Positions 9,381-22,300 of a stretch of 64,000 nucleotides of DNA are shown here, piece by piece; the first letter of the stretch is position 1, and each line of letters opens with the position of its first letter. Origin of the DNA: Ottelia alismoides. Taxonomy: Eukaryota > Streptophyta > Magnoliopsida > Alismatales > Hydrocharitaceae. The stretch spans positions 372,001 through 436,000 of the forward strand of contig JAZKJV010008883.1 in NCBI GenBank assembly GCA_037367405.1. The letters run 5' to 3'. Below the pieces are notes generated by a model. That model was given only the letters and a program-made list of their open reading frames with translations. It did no database searches and had not been told where the DNA came from. Made by a program: the position numbers and the translations under genes.

Positions 9381-12300
9381 CAGGTTGAAAAAGGTTTTGG
9401 ATATGATCCATGAACCATGGACGGCTTGGGTTTGAAATGGTCGCGAAAAATTTTTGGCGCATTTGAATTTTCGCAACTCTGTCTAATTGATTTTTCGGCA
9501 CTTTTTAAATTATTTAAACACGAAATATTCAATTGGATTTTGTTCCTCATTAAACAAGGAAACTGTAGGACTTGAGTTTACTAAATTTGGATTTAATTTG
9601 CTCAAGATATGGCCTTTTGAATATGCATGTATTCACAGTTGCGGGAACTGCAGAACAGAACGTGATTAATTTGTTAATTACGGTTTTGTTACGGCTCGAA
9701 ATACGTAAAATATCACATAGGTTCTGTTATAAATCAAGTTCGCAATCTTAGGGCACTAATTTTGCTAATTTTGGATTTAAATTGATCAAGATAAGTTAAT
9801 TTTAGTGATAAGGGGTCACTGCTGGAAATTGACATTTTTTGATCATGAACCTTGTGATAGTCATTCAAATAAATGATGATGAAAATTAATTGTTAATTTT
9901 CTGAAATTAGTTATTGATAAATATTTGTGGAATATTTAAAGATGATAATCAATTCCTTGAATGACATCCCACTAAACCATAATGATAAGATAGTTGATCT
10001 TGATCATTGGTTAATTTGAAATCATCAACAAACATTGTTTTCATGTAAAACCCTAGGTCATCCTACAATAGTTGTAGGAAAACTTTTACATGCAAAACCT
10101 CTTGCTTGAATAGGATCGGGGATTCGTTTAGCAAATCTCCTTATAATATAATCAAAAAGGTTTTGATGTATATTATATGGTATAATTTCGGTTGAAAGAC
10201 CGATGAGCATCTCCAAGTACATGATGATCTATCTGGCATTATCCTTTCCTGAGGTGGATATTGTGTCTAGTCGGAGATCGCTGGGGTAGCGGGTTGCAAC
10301 GTATGTGGTCCGTCCCACTCTCGCCGGTACTGGCATTGACAGCGGGTAGGGATTGGATAATGCCGGAGAAATCAAAGTGTATTTCTAATTATTAAAATTC
10401 GAAATAATACGTATTTTTATATTATACCTACTATTGAAGTAAAATTCAAAGTTTGTTGATTGATAATAGGATTGATGATTGATTTAATGTGATTAAATTA
10501 ATTATATCCTATGAAACACTCTATTATGAATAGATGTGTATTTCCCTTGGAAGAATTAATTATGTGAATATGATTCACGATGATTAATTACAATTTGAAT
10601 AAGAGGTGGAGGATCACATAAGTGACATCCATGGTCTCCCGTCAAGGCAAAGAATTTCGTCGCCAAAAGTTGTATATAGGAGACGCCTGTCCGAAGTGAC
10701 AGATCCTATATACAATTATTTGGATCGGGTTCTTTGCTTCTCGAAAGAGTAAGGCCGTATACGTAGTGACCCCGATATCGGATCCTCATATTATTGGGGT
10801 GATATTGGATTGTGTATAGCGAGTTTTAAGCCTGTTGACGGTTGGTTCAATTAGCAACGGGTCAACATCATCTTAGGGGTGGTGGGCCCGGGTGTTAAAG
10901 ACCGAATTGGGAAATGCAAGTTGGACTTGCAAGGCAGAATGTGTTCCCGCTTCTCTTTATTCGAGTCACAGGTTCTCATATTATTGGGATGTGATAAAGA
11001 TAGAGAGGAGATCGCAGATCTTGCTTGAGATATAGTGGTAAGTATATCTCTTACTTTGAAAGACGATTAGGGAATAATCTTTCATAGTAGACATAGCAAG
11101 ACAAATTTGATTTAAAATTCCTAAATCAAAGTAAAATATGTATATATAATATATATACCCATATGCAAATTTCTTATTTCAGATAATCCTTCATTAAACC
11201 CACTCAATGTTATACTCAATAATAACCAGTAAAATATCATGGATTGGACTCATGATCCAGATATTGTACTTGCAATTGGACACATAATGTATGTGGTTGC
11301 AGTGTGCAAGTTTCCTCAACATAATGAGGAATGACGATTAAATAAGACAATGAGACATCACCTTAGGATTTGTATGTCTCTATAGTCTTGATCTTTCATC
11401 GAGTGTACTTTGGAAGTGACATGATGATGGTGATCGTAATTGTCGAATAATCCTTATAAAATCTAAGAAGATGTTCTGGCATACATATGTGCTCTAAACA
11501 TTTAATCATGAATGACATGGTTCTCTGCATTATGCAGAATGGTGGCTTGAAAGAGATGATGTATTCAAAATATTTGAATACCTACCTGAACCAATGTATT
11601 AGGAGTCTAGATGGATCTAGACATGATGAGTGTCATCATTCTACTATCTATACTCTAGTCATTCATGAAGCTTCATAATATTCATATTGTATGAATTTAA
11701 TGAAGCATGAATAAATGTTGAAATGCTCTTACATTGAATTCTTTTTAACATAAGAGATCCTTAGTCTTTAACAATGATTGTTTATAGATGAAGAGAGCAC
11801 AGTGGAAGTGTGGGTCAGACCCATGTGAGAAGGAAAGTCAAAGAGTTGATTGTACTTCTGTGACTTCCATATGACATCCAAAGAGTTGGATGAATGCCTA
11901 TACTGCAATAACTTGATGTGTTGATAGTATGACTATCAAGTCTGCCTAGAATCCTTAGAGAAGGACTCAGATAGTGCATCATAATAATCTATATCTACAT
12001 TTGATCACTGAAATTGACTTGCTTATTTGATAAGATAAAGTCTGATAATTGTATCTCAATCTTCTAACAACACTTGCAATGTGTTGCACATGTTTTAGAA
12101 GATTGATCTTAAGGTTTATAGTTATCCACATAGACATTGATGCAATTGTTGCAACAATCTCTATTGGATTGATATACTTCTTAATTTCAGTGGGAGAGCC
12201 TTAGTCTTAGAGAATGTCTCTATGACCTAGATATTAGAATACACTCATTGTTTGTTTCTAAATGTTGGAAATAAACATGAATTCTGGAATAAACCTATCA

Positions 12301-12430
12301 TAAAGAGTTATGATAGATATATTTCAGATAATAATCTAGCATCTGGTGGACTCTACTAAATTAGAAATTTAATGAATGGTTCATTGAGATTTCTAATACT
12401 GAAAGTTAAACCTTATAAGATCAATAGGAG
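9381..12430 (+). other. Copia 1 leader and lost gag region
   Basis: No reading frame here can be supported. In an intact copia element this stretch would hold the leader, Gag with a zinc knuckle, and protease. I could not recognise any of these in any plus-strand frame, and stops are frequent. A folded leader segment is listed separately at 10647-10737. The short ORFs at 9487-9669 and 11487-11678 have no family features. Confidence 0.6.
10647..10737 (+). promoter_or_regulatory. Long-stem structure in copia 1 leader
   Basis: Three nested stems share one axis: 10647-10654 (gcaaagaa) with 10730-10737 (ttctttgc); 10670-10681 (ttgtatatagga) with 10704-10715 (tcctatatacaa); and 10687-10691 (ctgtc) with 10698-10702 (gacag), around a 6-base loop. 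In the genomic RNA this would be one long hairpin downstream of the PBS, where packaging or dimerisation signals usually lie. The function is inferred. Confidence 0.5.
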
Positions 12431-13100
12431 GATAAAGATCATTTGACAATGATTTAGCATCAAGTTTTGGACATATGTCTGCTGATGAGATCAATAGACT
12501 AGTAAGATATGAAACTTTAGAATGTCTAAAATTTCAAATCTTACATACTTGTGAATATTGTATTCAAAGTAAAATGTCCAGTACACCCTTCTTTTTGGGA
12601 AAGGTGTAAGATGTCAAGGTATTCGAGATCTCATACATATTGATGTATGTGAATCATCTATATCATAGTCAACATTGTGGATATGTGATATCTATTGATG
12701 ATCATATGAGATTTCTTCTCTTCACCTGGGAAACCTTTGAAATGTTCAAAGATTTCGTAATTTTGGTTTAGAACCAAAGTTTGAAGGAAGAATAAATGAA
12801 TTTGATCTAACCAAGGTAGCAAGTAGCTATTAGATGAATTCAAAGAATATCTTATGGAGATATGAATATCACTTCTATCTCAATCCTCCTGACACACCTA
12901 AACTCAATGGAGTTGTATGAAGATACAATTAGATCGTGTGTGACATGATTTGATCAATTATGAATTTTAGCATAATTATCCCTTAGTTTCTAGGTATATA
13001 TGTATAGTAGAGACTACAATATATATCCTTAATAAGGTTCCATGCATGTAAGCTGGAATCTAGCACTTGAGAGTGCTACTTCATTAGGAAAATAAAGGAT
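12431..13100 (+). pseudogene. Copia 1 integrase remnant
   Basis: Plus-strand fragments resemble the GAG-pre-integrase and integrase domains. One piece reads FGHMSADEINRLVRYETLEC, followed by a CEYC pair like the zinc-binding Cys pair; the next resembles the start of the integrase core. Several stops and frameshifts interrupt it, and the catalytic Asp/Glu set cannot be traced. Integrase would insert the cDNA into the host genome. As it stands no protein could be made. Confidence 0.6.
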
Positions 13101-13289
13101 GGTATTGGATACCTACTTTACGACCTTGAGATTCTTAAAATATCTCATCTTTAAGAATATGATTCTTATAGGATGACTCTCTTGAGAACCAAGATGAAAA
13201 TGAAGTATAGGAACTCATTTAATCTTGAGAAGATAATGAGGCTCCAGAAATCGGAAACTAAAAGGGACAATTAAAGATGAAACACTAAT

Positions 13290-14075
13290 ACCTCTTCAAA
13301 TGAGTTTGAGGATGTATTCCTTGTGTCAGCTAAGTCTGACAATGATCGGACTTCATGTGATGAATCTCCTGAGGATCATAACATGGAAAGATGGATATTA
13401 GCAATAAAGGTCTAAGGTAGACTTCATATACAAGTGTTGTATATGGACCCTCGAGGATCCACCTATAAGGGTTAGACCCATTAAGGTGTAAATGGATCTT
13501 CAATAGAAAGAGGGAACCTGATGAGAAGGTAGAAACCTTCAAAGCACGGTTCGTAGCCATGAGCTACACACCGAAGAGAAGACGTCGATTGCGATGAGAC
13601 TTGCTTTTCAGTTGATCATGCTTAAACCCATCAGAATATTGCTAACCCTAGCTACACAATTTGACTATGGCATCTTCAAGAAGTGAGTCAAGATTGTATT
13701 CCTCTATGAATACCTCTTTGAGGATATTCACATGAAGTAGCCCCAGGGCTTCATGGTTGAGAAATGTAAGATGTGCTAGCTAAAGAACTCCATCTTTGGA
13801 CTCAAATAAGCTTCTTGTTGTTGGAACATAAGATTTGATGAAATTATAAATGTTATAATTTCAGATATAATCTTAGTGCACCATGTGAAGCTTAGTGGGA
13901 GTGCCATTGTGTTCATCGTGCTAAATGTAGATAATATCCTAATCATTTGGAATGATATAAGGATAATAATAAGTGTTTTGTAATCTGGTTATTCCATACC
14001 TTGAGATATGATCTCAAAGATGCATCTTAGATCTTAGTTCTGAAGGTGTTCAGAAGCAAAGAAAAGAGGGTATTG
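13290..14075 (+). pseudogene. Copia 1 reverse transcriptase remnant
   Basis: The plus strand keeps the RT signposts in order: CKWIFNRKREPDEKVETFKA near 13475-13540, KNSIFGLK then a stop then ASCCWNIRFDEI near 13787-13845, and VLNVDNILIIWND near 13918-13960, where the active site normally reads YVDDIL. The second Asp is now Asn. Stops fall inside conserved motifs, so the gene is dead. The minus-strand ORF at 13330-13560 is only the complement of this domain. Confidence 0.8.
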
Positions 14076-14780
14076 GGACTGTCACATTTGTAGTACACCT
14101 TGGACATGTTCCATTTTCTAGAAATTCAAAGAAATGCTTTCTTACCTTTAAGATTTGGTACTGACCTATCTAAAGGGATAGCACCTCAAAGAGTTGAGGA
14201 AGTGAATGCTAAAACTGGTTGCCCTTTTGTGCATCAATTATGAAAAGCTGAAAGTATGCTAGATGTGTATAAAAGCCAGATATCTGCCATGCAGTGGGAA
14301 TAGTAAACTGTTATTAATCCTACTATGGAGATAGAACACTTAATTGCAGTAATAACAATATCTTCAAAGATGATAAGGCTTTAGAGATAGTGATCTCTAA
14401 GTCTTATCTTCAAGAAAAAGACTTTTAGATGGGGATCTAAAAGGTCTTAACTGCGAATACCTTAGGAGATAAAGATCTCCAGGGATAAGGGTATTCTAAT
14501 AAGGATAATAGAAATTACATGCTGGCTATAATAATATTTCTTTGAGTTGTAGTATCAAGGATACTATGACTGACAAGATTGAGTATTGGTTGCATTAGAT
14601 GCAACATTCGCATTAGATGCGATCACTGTTACTGGGGATATGCAAGTGCCGTAAAAGGACTTGGTGTAGTCTCGCGGGAACAGAGTGATTGATCGGCTTA
14701 CCTAGCTATTTTCTAAATAGCCTATGATTGTCACATGAGTGTGGGTTTAAATGATTAGCCCATTAATGGCTCTTTGGGCT
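14076..14780 (+). pseudogene. Copia 1 RNase H region remnant
   Basis: By position this should be the RT tail and RNase H domain. The nucleotide sequence matches the same part of the second copia copy (62369-63070, complement), for example around 14530-14700. I could not trace a catalytic motif through the stops. Confidence 0.45.
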
Positions 14781-14790
14781 AGTGGGAGAT
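14781..14790 (+). other. Copia 1 polypurine tract
   Basis: agtgggagat directly precedes the 3' LTR. It is the plus-strand primer site and is also present, inverted, in the second copy at 62359-62368. Confidence 0.8.
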
Positions 14791-17365
14791 TGTTGGACAT
14801 GCGAGCCCACGATGAGCCATTATGCAATAATTGTTATTGCAAGTATCATTCCCTGATCTGAAATGAAGAATAAATAATTTACATAATAGGTCCCTCTATA
14901 CAATTAGGGTTATGTACCATGGCCGTCTTAATGATCATACAGCTGTTGATTCATTAAATGAATCATAGAGGCTGGTGCTTGGATGAATATCTAATGGGTT
15001 AGATAGAGGACTCATCAAGCACCGTCAAATGATTATTAAGAGATGATCTCCAGCCTGAGTAGGAGATGACAATCCTTTCTCGCATAGGATGATTTCTGAC
15101 CGACCTCTCATGCAGGTCCTCTGCATGGGAATAGTGATTCGGAGGTGTCAGATTAGTTAAGTCAATGGGTTGACTTAGCGAGATTGAGATAACCTAAGTC
15201 CTATGTTGAATACTGTCACAGCATAGGCACACATCCTCTGACTAGAGAAAGATGTGTTACTATATGTCTGAGTATGTACATTTGGCAGACCATTAGGTTG
15301 ATGACCTAATCAAGGTCTATACACCGGCGAGCTGGTGTGCATATAAGGGCATATGAGTAATACGATCTCTCAAAGGGATCATACAGGTTCACTTGTGAAC
15401 CGGAAGACATGAGCTCACTCATGAGGTATTGGGACCGATCAAATTCCATGCATGGTCGTCGTGCTTTGGAAGCATGACAAGAATTTGAAGGTATGATATA
15501 TGCTTTGGGAAAGCATATGATCGATACCAAATCCCAATGACCAAGATTGAGAAACTTGGTGATCAAACCATGAAGAAGACAGTATAAAATAGATCTTCAT
15601 CTTCAGGTTGATCATTGGTCTTCCAGTATGCAGGATGTGCAGGTATTGGGAATACCTGAGGGTGATGTGATCATAAACGATTGTATAACCATGACGCCTC
15701 CAATTCGAGGGAGTGATGAAACAGGTCTGGATTTTAGTGACTCCTCTCAATAGAGAAGTAACTTGATCTTAGTCCAAATGTTGGACATTGATCTGAATGT
15801 GATTCAGATGCAATGACAAGATTAAGTATACGGACTTGATTTAATCAAGCATCTATGAGAGGTCCGTTAGATCTGGATTTGAGATGAGATCTCAACATCC
15901 AAGTCACTATACATGGAACAATACAATCTCCCTGTCCTTATCTCCAAGTATCTGCGGAGAAGGCACATTATTCTTGAAGGAGTTCAAGAATAATTCCTAT
16001 GATGAATTTAGTATCCAAGAAAGAAGGTTTTGATGATTAAATGAGATTTATTTATCAAGTATAATAAGAATAAGATTCATATTGTGAGAATGTGTCCAAG
16101 ATAATTAAATGAGATTTAATTATCAAGTACAATATGAATAAGATTCATGTTGAGAGAATGATTGTCCAAGATAATTAAATGGGATTTAATTATCAAGGAT
16201 AAGCAGATCGTGGATAGTGATATCCAGAATATCTGTGTATATTATAAATGAGATTTATAATATATCAGAGAGAGAGAGAAACATTGTAAATAACATTTGT
16301 TAATTATTAATGTGGATTGGATCCACATTAGTTAATTAATTGGAAATGTAATTTACAAATTAGTTTGGGATGTGAATATGATTCACATTTTTTTTCAATG
16401 GCATGATTGAAATATTCACAAATTAATTTGGAATTAATTTGGTGGATATTATTGCAATAATGATTATTGCAAATAATCAAGAGATAATAATATAAATAAA
16501 AGGAGACAAAACCACCTATAATCATAGGTGGCGTCACCTATGACTTAGTCATAGGTGACGCCTCCTTGATTTTAGGAGGGGTTGTTGTCTCCTCTTATTT
16601 GTTGACTTATTATCTCTTGATAAATTAATTCATGTTAATTAAATTTTGTTGATAATAATTCAACACATATTTAATTTAATATAAATTAATGTTGTTGGTT
16701 TTTAACCAATAACAATCATAGCCGTTGGATGGCTCTTGGATTACAATGACCGTTGGATCCATGAGAGCCATGGATTGAGATCCATTGGATCCCAAACTAA
16801 TATATAAAGAGGGTAGCCTTAGCCCTTGAGTGCACACCAAGTAGACGCCTACTCTACTTCTCTCTCTCCCTCTCATTCTCGTGCTCTCTCTCTCTCTCCA
16901 TAGTGTGGCCGACCACCATTGTTGAGAAAGGAGAGAAGTTCTCGCCTTCGCCTTCAACGACTCGAGGATCTCCTTCTTCATCGTGGTTACTTGCTATAGA
17001 GGAAGACGACGGATTTCGCTTGACGAAATCAGGGGATCTATTGCTTGGATCTTCATCGAGGATTGCGGGAGGAACGCGACTCATCATCGTGCCCGCAAGT
17101 GCGTTCTTCGTGGATCGGACTTGAGACAGGAGGATCTCTTGTTTGGGATCTCGCGATCACAACCACGCTTCAAAGGTATTCCTTACACTTTGTGGTTTGA
17201 TGAAACGATCCGAGAAGTGTTCTCGTGATCATGTGGTTTCATCATTTGATTTAAAATTTTTTAAATTCCGCTGCATCTTGCGACTAGTACGACTAGTCGC
17301 CTCGATCGTATTCGATGCGATCATCACACTTCCGTGATGCGCTTGAGGATTCTCAATATCCTTCA
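14791..17365 (+). mobile_element. Copia 1 3' LTR
   Basis: 2,575 bp, nearly identical to 6800-9366. It contains the same TATA box (16801-16808) and paired hairpins. The ORFs at 16903-17337 are leader-region shadows also present in the other LTR. Confidence 0.92.
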
Positions 17366-17370
17366 ATGCT
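17366..17370. repeat. Target-site duplication of copia 1, right copy
   Basis: atgct, identical to 6795-6799, directly after the CA end of the 3' LTR. Confidence 0.9.
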
Positions 17371-17998
17371 GGGTCGAGTATGGACCATCTAAATAGCAAA
17401 TATTGGTCAGAGCCTCATATGATGGAGTCAATGAATGGGGGACTGGTAAGTCTAGCTCATGAGTCCACTCCTGTGAATGTATAGGCTCTTCGAATGTGTG
17501 ATATGAAGGCTGGTTAATGGAATCTTGATCACTAAAGTCAATCAAGTCTGGGAAATCATGGTGTACAGGCCTCTCCATTTGGGTTGTTCGATCGACCAAG
17601 TTGTTCTGCCAATCATCTGTCTCAGCAATGGCTTGCTCTTCGTATGGTCAACTGATTCCAGTAAGCTCTCGAAAGTAAGGACTGTCAACCCAAGGTGGTA
17701 GTGGGTCCTGAGTGTTAGAATATGGAGTAGGTGAGAAATGCGAAGAAGTGGAGAAGTCAGTCGAAGTTCTGACTTCATAATCAGGTTGAGGTAGAATCGA
17801 CCACGGGTAAAGGTCTCTCGTGAGTGGCGGAGGATACATGGAAGAAGGAGAAGGCAAAGATGAATGGTATATGATCGAGGAGGATTGACTAGAGGTCACA
17901 GGGTATGGGGACAAGGTATGGGAACCAATATCCCAACATCTTAAAGAGGAAAGGATGAATGTAAGCAGATTGAGGTGTGCAATTACACATGATAACAC
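17366..17998 (-). pseudogene. Element A ORF1, 5' part
   Basis: This is the first ORF of element A on the minus strand, between the leader and the copia insertion. It starts at an ATG at 17998. It has a stop near 17648 and then continues open to the insertion, joining in phase with 6799-6639. The product is rich in Pro, Ser and Tyr (many SPxP and PPL steps) and has none of the Gag core motifs found in B, C and D. The first 20 residues are hydrophobic but do not look like a clear signal peptide. It may be a diverged Gag N-terminus or unrelated. I do not recognise it. Confidence 0.5.
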
Positions 17999-19351
17999 AC
18001 ACGGACATACACAAAGACAAATGCAAGAGCAAATCCCGAGTTCACACTCAACATGGTGAAGGACCCGAATCCGAGTCCGATTAGTCCGGTTGATTTTAAA
18101 TGTGAATTTTTAGACAAATAGCAAACGTTACGCAGCCTAGAGGGGAGTCGGCTAAAAGTCGGATGCGTCTCCCCTGTTTAACCTTTCACCTTAGATACCA
18201 ACGACCTTCCTTTCTTCGCTCCTATCCCCAGCCGAAAGTTCAAGGACCTGCCCCTATCTACCTACAGAGTAGGCGGAGGCTGACAAGGCTATAACTTCGC
18301 CCCTATCTACCTGCAAGCACAGGCGGAGGCTACTAGCAACTTGTCGTTGTGCACCGCAATTTCGCCCCGATGTACCTACCGGAGTAGTTGGAGGCTACTT
18401 GGTACTGGTCAGTTGAACCCAAAGCCCAGTCATTGATATTTGCTCGGATCGGGGTACGTGATATGGAAAGCGAGGATTTTCGGCTCTGCCCTAGGGTGCT
18501 CACACACTCTAGTACCCTCACTCAACATGAAAATAAGGTCGGGGGTTAATTTCCCGCAAGTAGAATTTCCGATTTTATTATTTTTTTATCAATTTTGTTT
18601 AGTAGTCCCGGTTTTAAGTTAGATTATCACTGATTAAGTCCAACCACACAGCACACATATCGTCCAGTCCCAATTTCCTTTTTATCTAAATTTGAAAAAC
18701 CAAGAGAAAGGAGTCGAGAAAAGCCGATGCATGATAAATCAATGATGATATGCCAAGTTGAGAAGACTTACATTGATCCCTTTGCTTTTATGCAGGATGT
18801 AGAACAAAATTGAAAACTTTTTACACTATATGCCAATGCAGACGATAAAATCCGCTCCTAGATAGGCAGTTCTATTAGCGAGTGAAGCACTGATTAAATT
18901 TGACTAGATCAGTGGTCTAAGTGCGTCTTTCATGTGCGAAGTGTGGTCCTAGAATATTACGAGCATAAGCAAGTCCTAAAGTGTCTTGAGGAGCTGCTAG
19001 TGCAAACCTAATCTAAAAAGCAATCCACACAGCACACGGGGACACGTTTCCACTATTTTTACACAGGCGAGAACCCAAACGGGAACCGCTGGAAAGAATG
19101 CAATAATAATGAAAAATAACAAAATTACAAGTCCTCACAATAACTCAAAATGTTCAAATACAAGCTCCTCGAAGCGCCTTCGATTCCTCATGTTCTTCTC
19201 ACAAAGACAAACTGAGGTCAGATAAAGGACGACACAAAATACTCAAAATTAAATGACAGAAAAATATTAACAAGAAAACTGGGAATCAGACAACCCAGGG
19301 ATGGAAAATCAAACACTCAAAAATTCTCTAGAAATTAACCTAAGTCGTGCC
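17999..19351 (-). other. Element A leader (between PBS and ORF1)
   Basis: Non-coding leader on the minus strand. A copy-wise similar leader separates PBS from gag in B, C and D. It includes a three-copy degenerate repeat at 18244-18400. I see no gene here. Confidence 0.55.
18244..18400. repeat. Three degenerate leader repeats
   Basis: Three spaced copies of a block like cccctatctacct...gtaggcggaggct begin near 18252, 18301 and 18364. Within each, ctacct and the following gtagg/aggcgg can pair, so each copy may fold as a small hairpin. Confidence 0.5.
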
Positions 19352-19369
19352 TCCCTGGCAACGGTGCCA
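19352..19369 (-). other. Element A primer binding site (tRNA-Asp)
   Basis: The minus strand reads TGGCACCGTTGCCAGGGA, three bases from the end of the 5' LTR. It is close to the complement of the 3' end of tRNA-Asp, the primer used by Athila elements. Confidence 0.85.
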
Positions 19370-19372
19370 GTT

Positions 19373-22300
19373 TGACGTGTGTCTAACTACCCATGTTATT
19401 CGATCAAATTAATGGTCAAATTAAATTTTATGTTCGTTGCAGTCGAATAATCAAGGCTATGTCAAAAATATCACTTTAAATTAATGTTCAGTTAATAACG
19501 AGCGATAGATTTATTTTACTTGGGCAAGCCCAAGGTCGAACTAAGGGAGACAGCTGTCTCCTTAGGTGAATTTGAAGTGAATTCAGAGGTCAGATTTTTA
19601 GAGGATTATTTTTGTATTTTTTTAGCAATTTTATGCAATAAAGGAAAGTTAGATGCAATTTCGAGCCAAATTTTAAGGTTAAATCAGAAATATGATTGAA
19701 TGAAGTCCAAAAATTATGAAACTTGGCCAGAATATGAAATGCAATGAATTTAAGCAACACTACTTCTTTTGGAACTTTCTGACACTTTATGAATTCACTA
19801 TGAATAAAATATGAATGCAAGGTGATTTTTACAAAATTAATTTTAATAAATACCAAAATACATTATTTTTAGATATAAAAATTATCCTAGATATATCTAT
19901 GTATGATTAATCCAAAAAAATAATAAACCTAAAATTCTATGTTAATTGGATCTATTAAAAATCAATTAAGGAAATTACTAATTAATTTATTCAGGCCTCG
20001 TAATGCATGCAAAAGCAATGATTTTTAGGCACAATGTAAAATAAATTATCCTAAGTCAATGTGATTTTATGGTAATTTATGGAGCAACAAGGAATTTAAT
20101 ATGAATTAAAAGGCACACAATGGGCAAAGTATAGAAAATTTCACCAATTTAATAATATCAAATTCTAGAGATGTCACAAAAATTTAAAACATGTCACATA
20201 AGATGAAGGACAAGTTGGGCTACATCATGCAATTTTTAGAATTGAAAAATAATGCCAAATGGACACCTAAATATGCGTGCAAAGACAAAGACCAAATTGT
20301 AAATATAGAAAATAAAATTACTAAAAATAAAACGTGCTGATAGGGACTTAAATGAAATTACATATAATGCGGTGGATATGTATGCAATTTTGCCACAGAG
20401 TCATGCGCACCTCGCGTGACACACCTGGAAGGGACCAAAGTGCAATTTCTAAAACCTTCATGGACCCCATGCAAATTACCCAGCCCTCAAATGGGGAGCA
20501 CGTGCTGGACCAGGCTCGGACATCGTTCGAGGCTCGGGCGGAGGTTCGGGAAGCCTTGGAGGCTCGGATCAGCTTCGAGAGTGCTTCGGGAGCTCCAAGC
20601 CTAGGGTCGAGGAAGAGGCTCAGAGGAGGATATGTAGCACGATGTGGACCATTGGATCAGTGTGTTATCCAATGGCTGCTGGAGCTGGTGGCGTGGCACC
20701 TCTGGAGTCGTCAGATCGCAAGGATCTAACGGTGCTGAAGACGTTGGCGTGGCTGACTATCGACCGTTGGATCAAGATAGATCCAACGGGGACTGGAGTG
20801 CAGGGAAGCAGCTACGTGGAGAAACCAGGGCCGCTTGATCTGGATGATCTAACAACCACAGGCTCAAGGCGACGTGGCATGGAGAGGGTTGTTGGATTGA
20901 GGCGATCCAACGGTGGCTGTATGTCTTCTTCTCCAGTCCGTCGCCTCCTACATCGGACTTGCCTGGGCTCCGGCGTTGAGCTCCTTGCTCCTCCTCCTCT
21001 CCCCGTACTCGGTGTAGGTCGCCGGCGGCCCCTTAAGTGCTCGCATCGATCGTGGGAGTGTAGGGGTCTGCCGGAGGTCCTGGATGAGGATGGAAATGTC
21101 TGCACGCCAGTTGCGAAGCAGCTCGAGCTATGCTCCAGTGAAGTTCCAGCCAATGAAGCATGGGATACCTGCAGGGTTAGCTGGGCCAAAGAATGGAGCC
21201 CGTGCTCGTGGAAATGTGTGCGAGTGCGGCGAGGCCTGAGGTGTGTTGTGGTGATGGACAGAGTGGTGTTCCTCCACCGTGAAGGAGGAACTTTGGTCAG
21301 AGGAGGTGCTGTGCATCGTTGGGGCGAATGAGATAGCACGTGAAGATCAGAGCTTCGAGGTGAAGCTCGGTGGATGATCAGGTGAGAGCGGGATTGATTG
21401 GAGGAGGCGGGGAATTAAGAGAAAATGAAGGGTAAGAAGAAGAAGATTGAGGAGGAATAGAGGTGTCTACTTGGGGCTTGGAAGCTCAGGTGATGCTCCC
21501 GGTCGTCGCTCGAGGGACGGTAGAGTGCCCGAGCTTAAGCAACTCGTCGGAGGAGCTGCAGTACGGCGCGACTGTGCCATGGATCTCACAAGAGGTGAAG
21601 GCCTGCCTTCGCTCGGTTTTACTCTCAATTGCTGTCACCAATGGGTAGCTCTGAGCTCTAGGACACCTCTTGCAATGGCGGATAGGGTCGAAGGTGGCCA
21701 GAGGCAGGGTATTTATAGGAAGAAGGTGGGGTGACAGTGATGGGAGGTGAGGTTTCGTGGGGGTCGTGGAGCGACAACGATGGGTTTCATGGAGGTCATG
21801 GTGGCTGGCAAGGATAAGGGAGTCATGGGCTACAAGGTGGAATGCTAGAGGGTGGAGATGATGGCAGTGGTGGCGGAGAAAATAGGAAGGGGGCGAAGGG
21901 CGCGCGGAGTGGGCGACGTGCACGAGGAAGGCGAGCGTGAGGTAGAAGATGGTCTCTGGACCGTTGGATCGAGTGATCCAACGGCCAAAAGAAGGGCGTA
22001 AGGGAAGGGCCCGGATTAGATCGGAGTTGTGTGACTCGAATGGGTAGGGATGCGACGTGTGGCGGGCGCAGGTGAAGGCGCTAAGGGATGGAGGAGATGC
22101 GATCTGGAGAAGATAGGAGGGTGGAAATCAGCTACGCATTTGAATGGCTCAGATCTGAAGAGAAGAGAAGGATCGGATGGCGGAGAAAAGGGGCGCATGG
22201 CGCGATGTAAGCGGGCCGCGTGGCGCAACCAGAAGGCGCCACGTGGCCTGATCTGAATGGCTAAAAGAAAATGTGGAATAAAAGAGAGAAGATGACTGAA

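Larger units (their letters stand above)
6800..17365 (+). mobile_element. Copia 1: complete but non-coding Ty1/copia element
   Basis: The 10,566-bp element has matching LTRs at 6800-9366 and 14791-17365. Each begins TGTTGGACATG and ends CCTTCA. A tRNA-iMet type PBS follows the 5' LTR, a PPT precedes the 3' LTR, and a 5-bp TSD flanks the whole. It sits inside element A in the opposite orientation. The LTRs are very similar: I counted about 20 differences in the first 1.1 kb. The internal 5.4 kb holds only fragments of pol, full of stops. The family looks like the Angela/Tork group from RT motifs, which is tentative. Confidence 0.92.

Noticed and set aside
13330..13560. Minus-strand ORF in copia 1 and its twin at 63567-63842 on the plus strand
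   Set aside because: Both are exact antisense shadows of the reverse transcriptase domain.
19352..19369. tRNA gene at the tRNA-Asp-like sequences
   Set aside because: Only the 18 bases complementary to the tRNA 3' end are present; there are no arms of a tRNA. They are primer binding sites.
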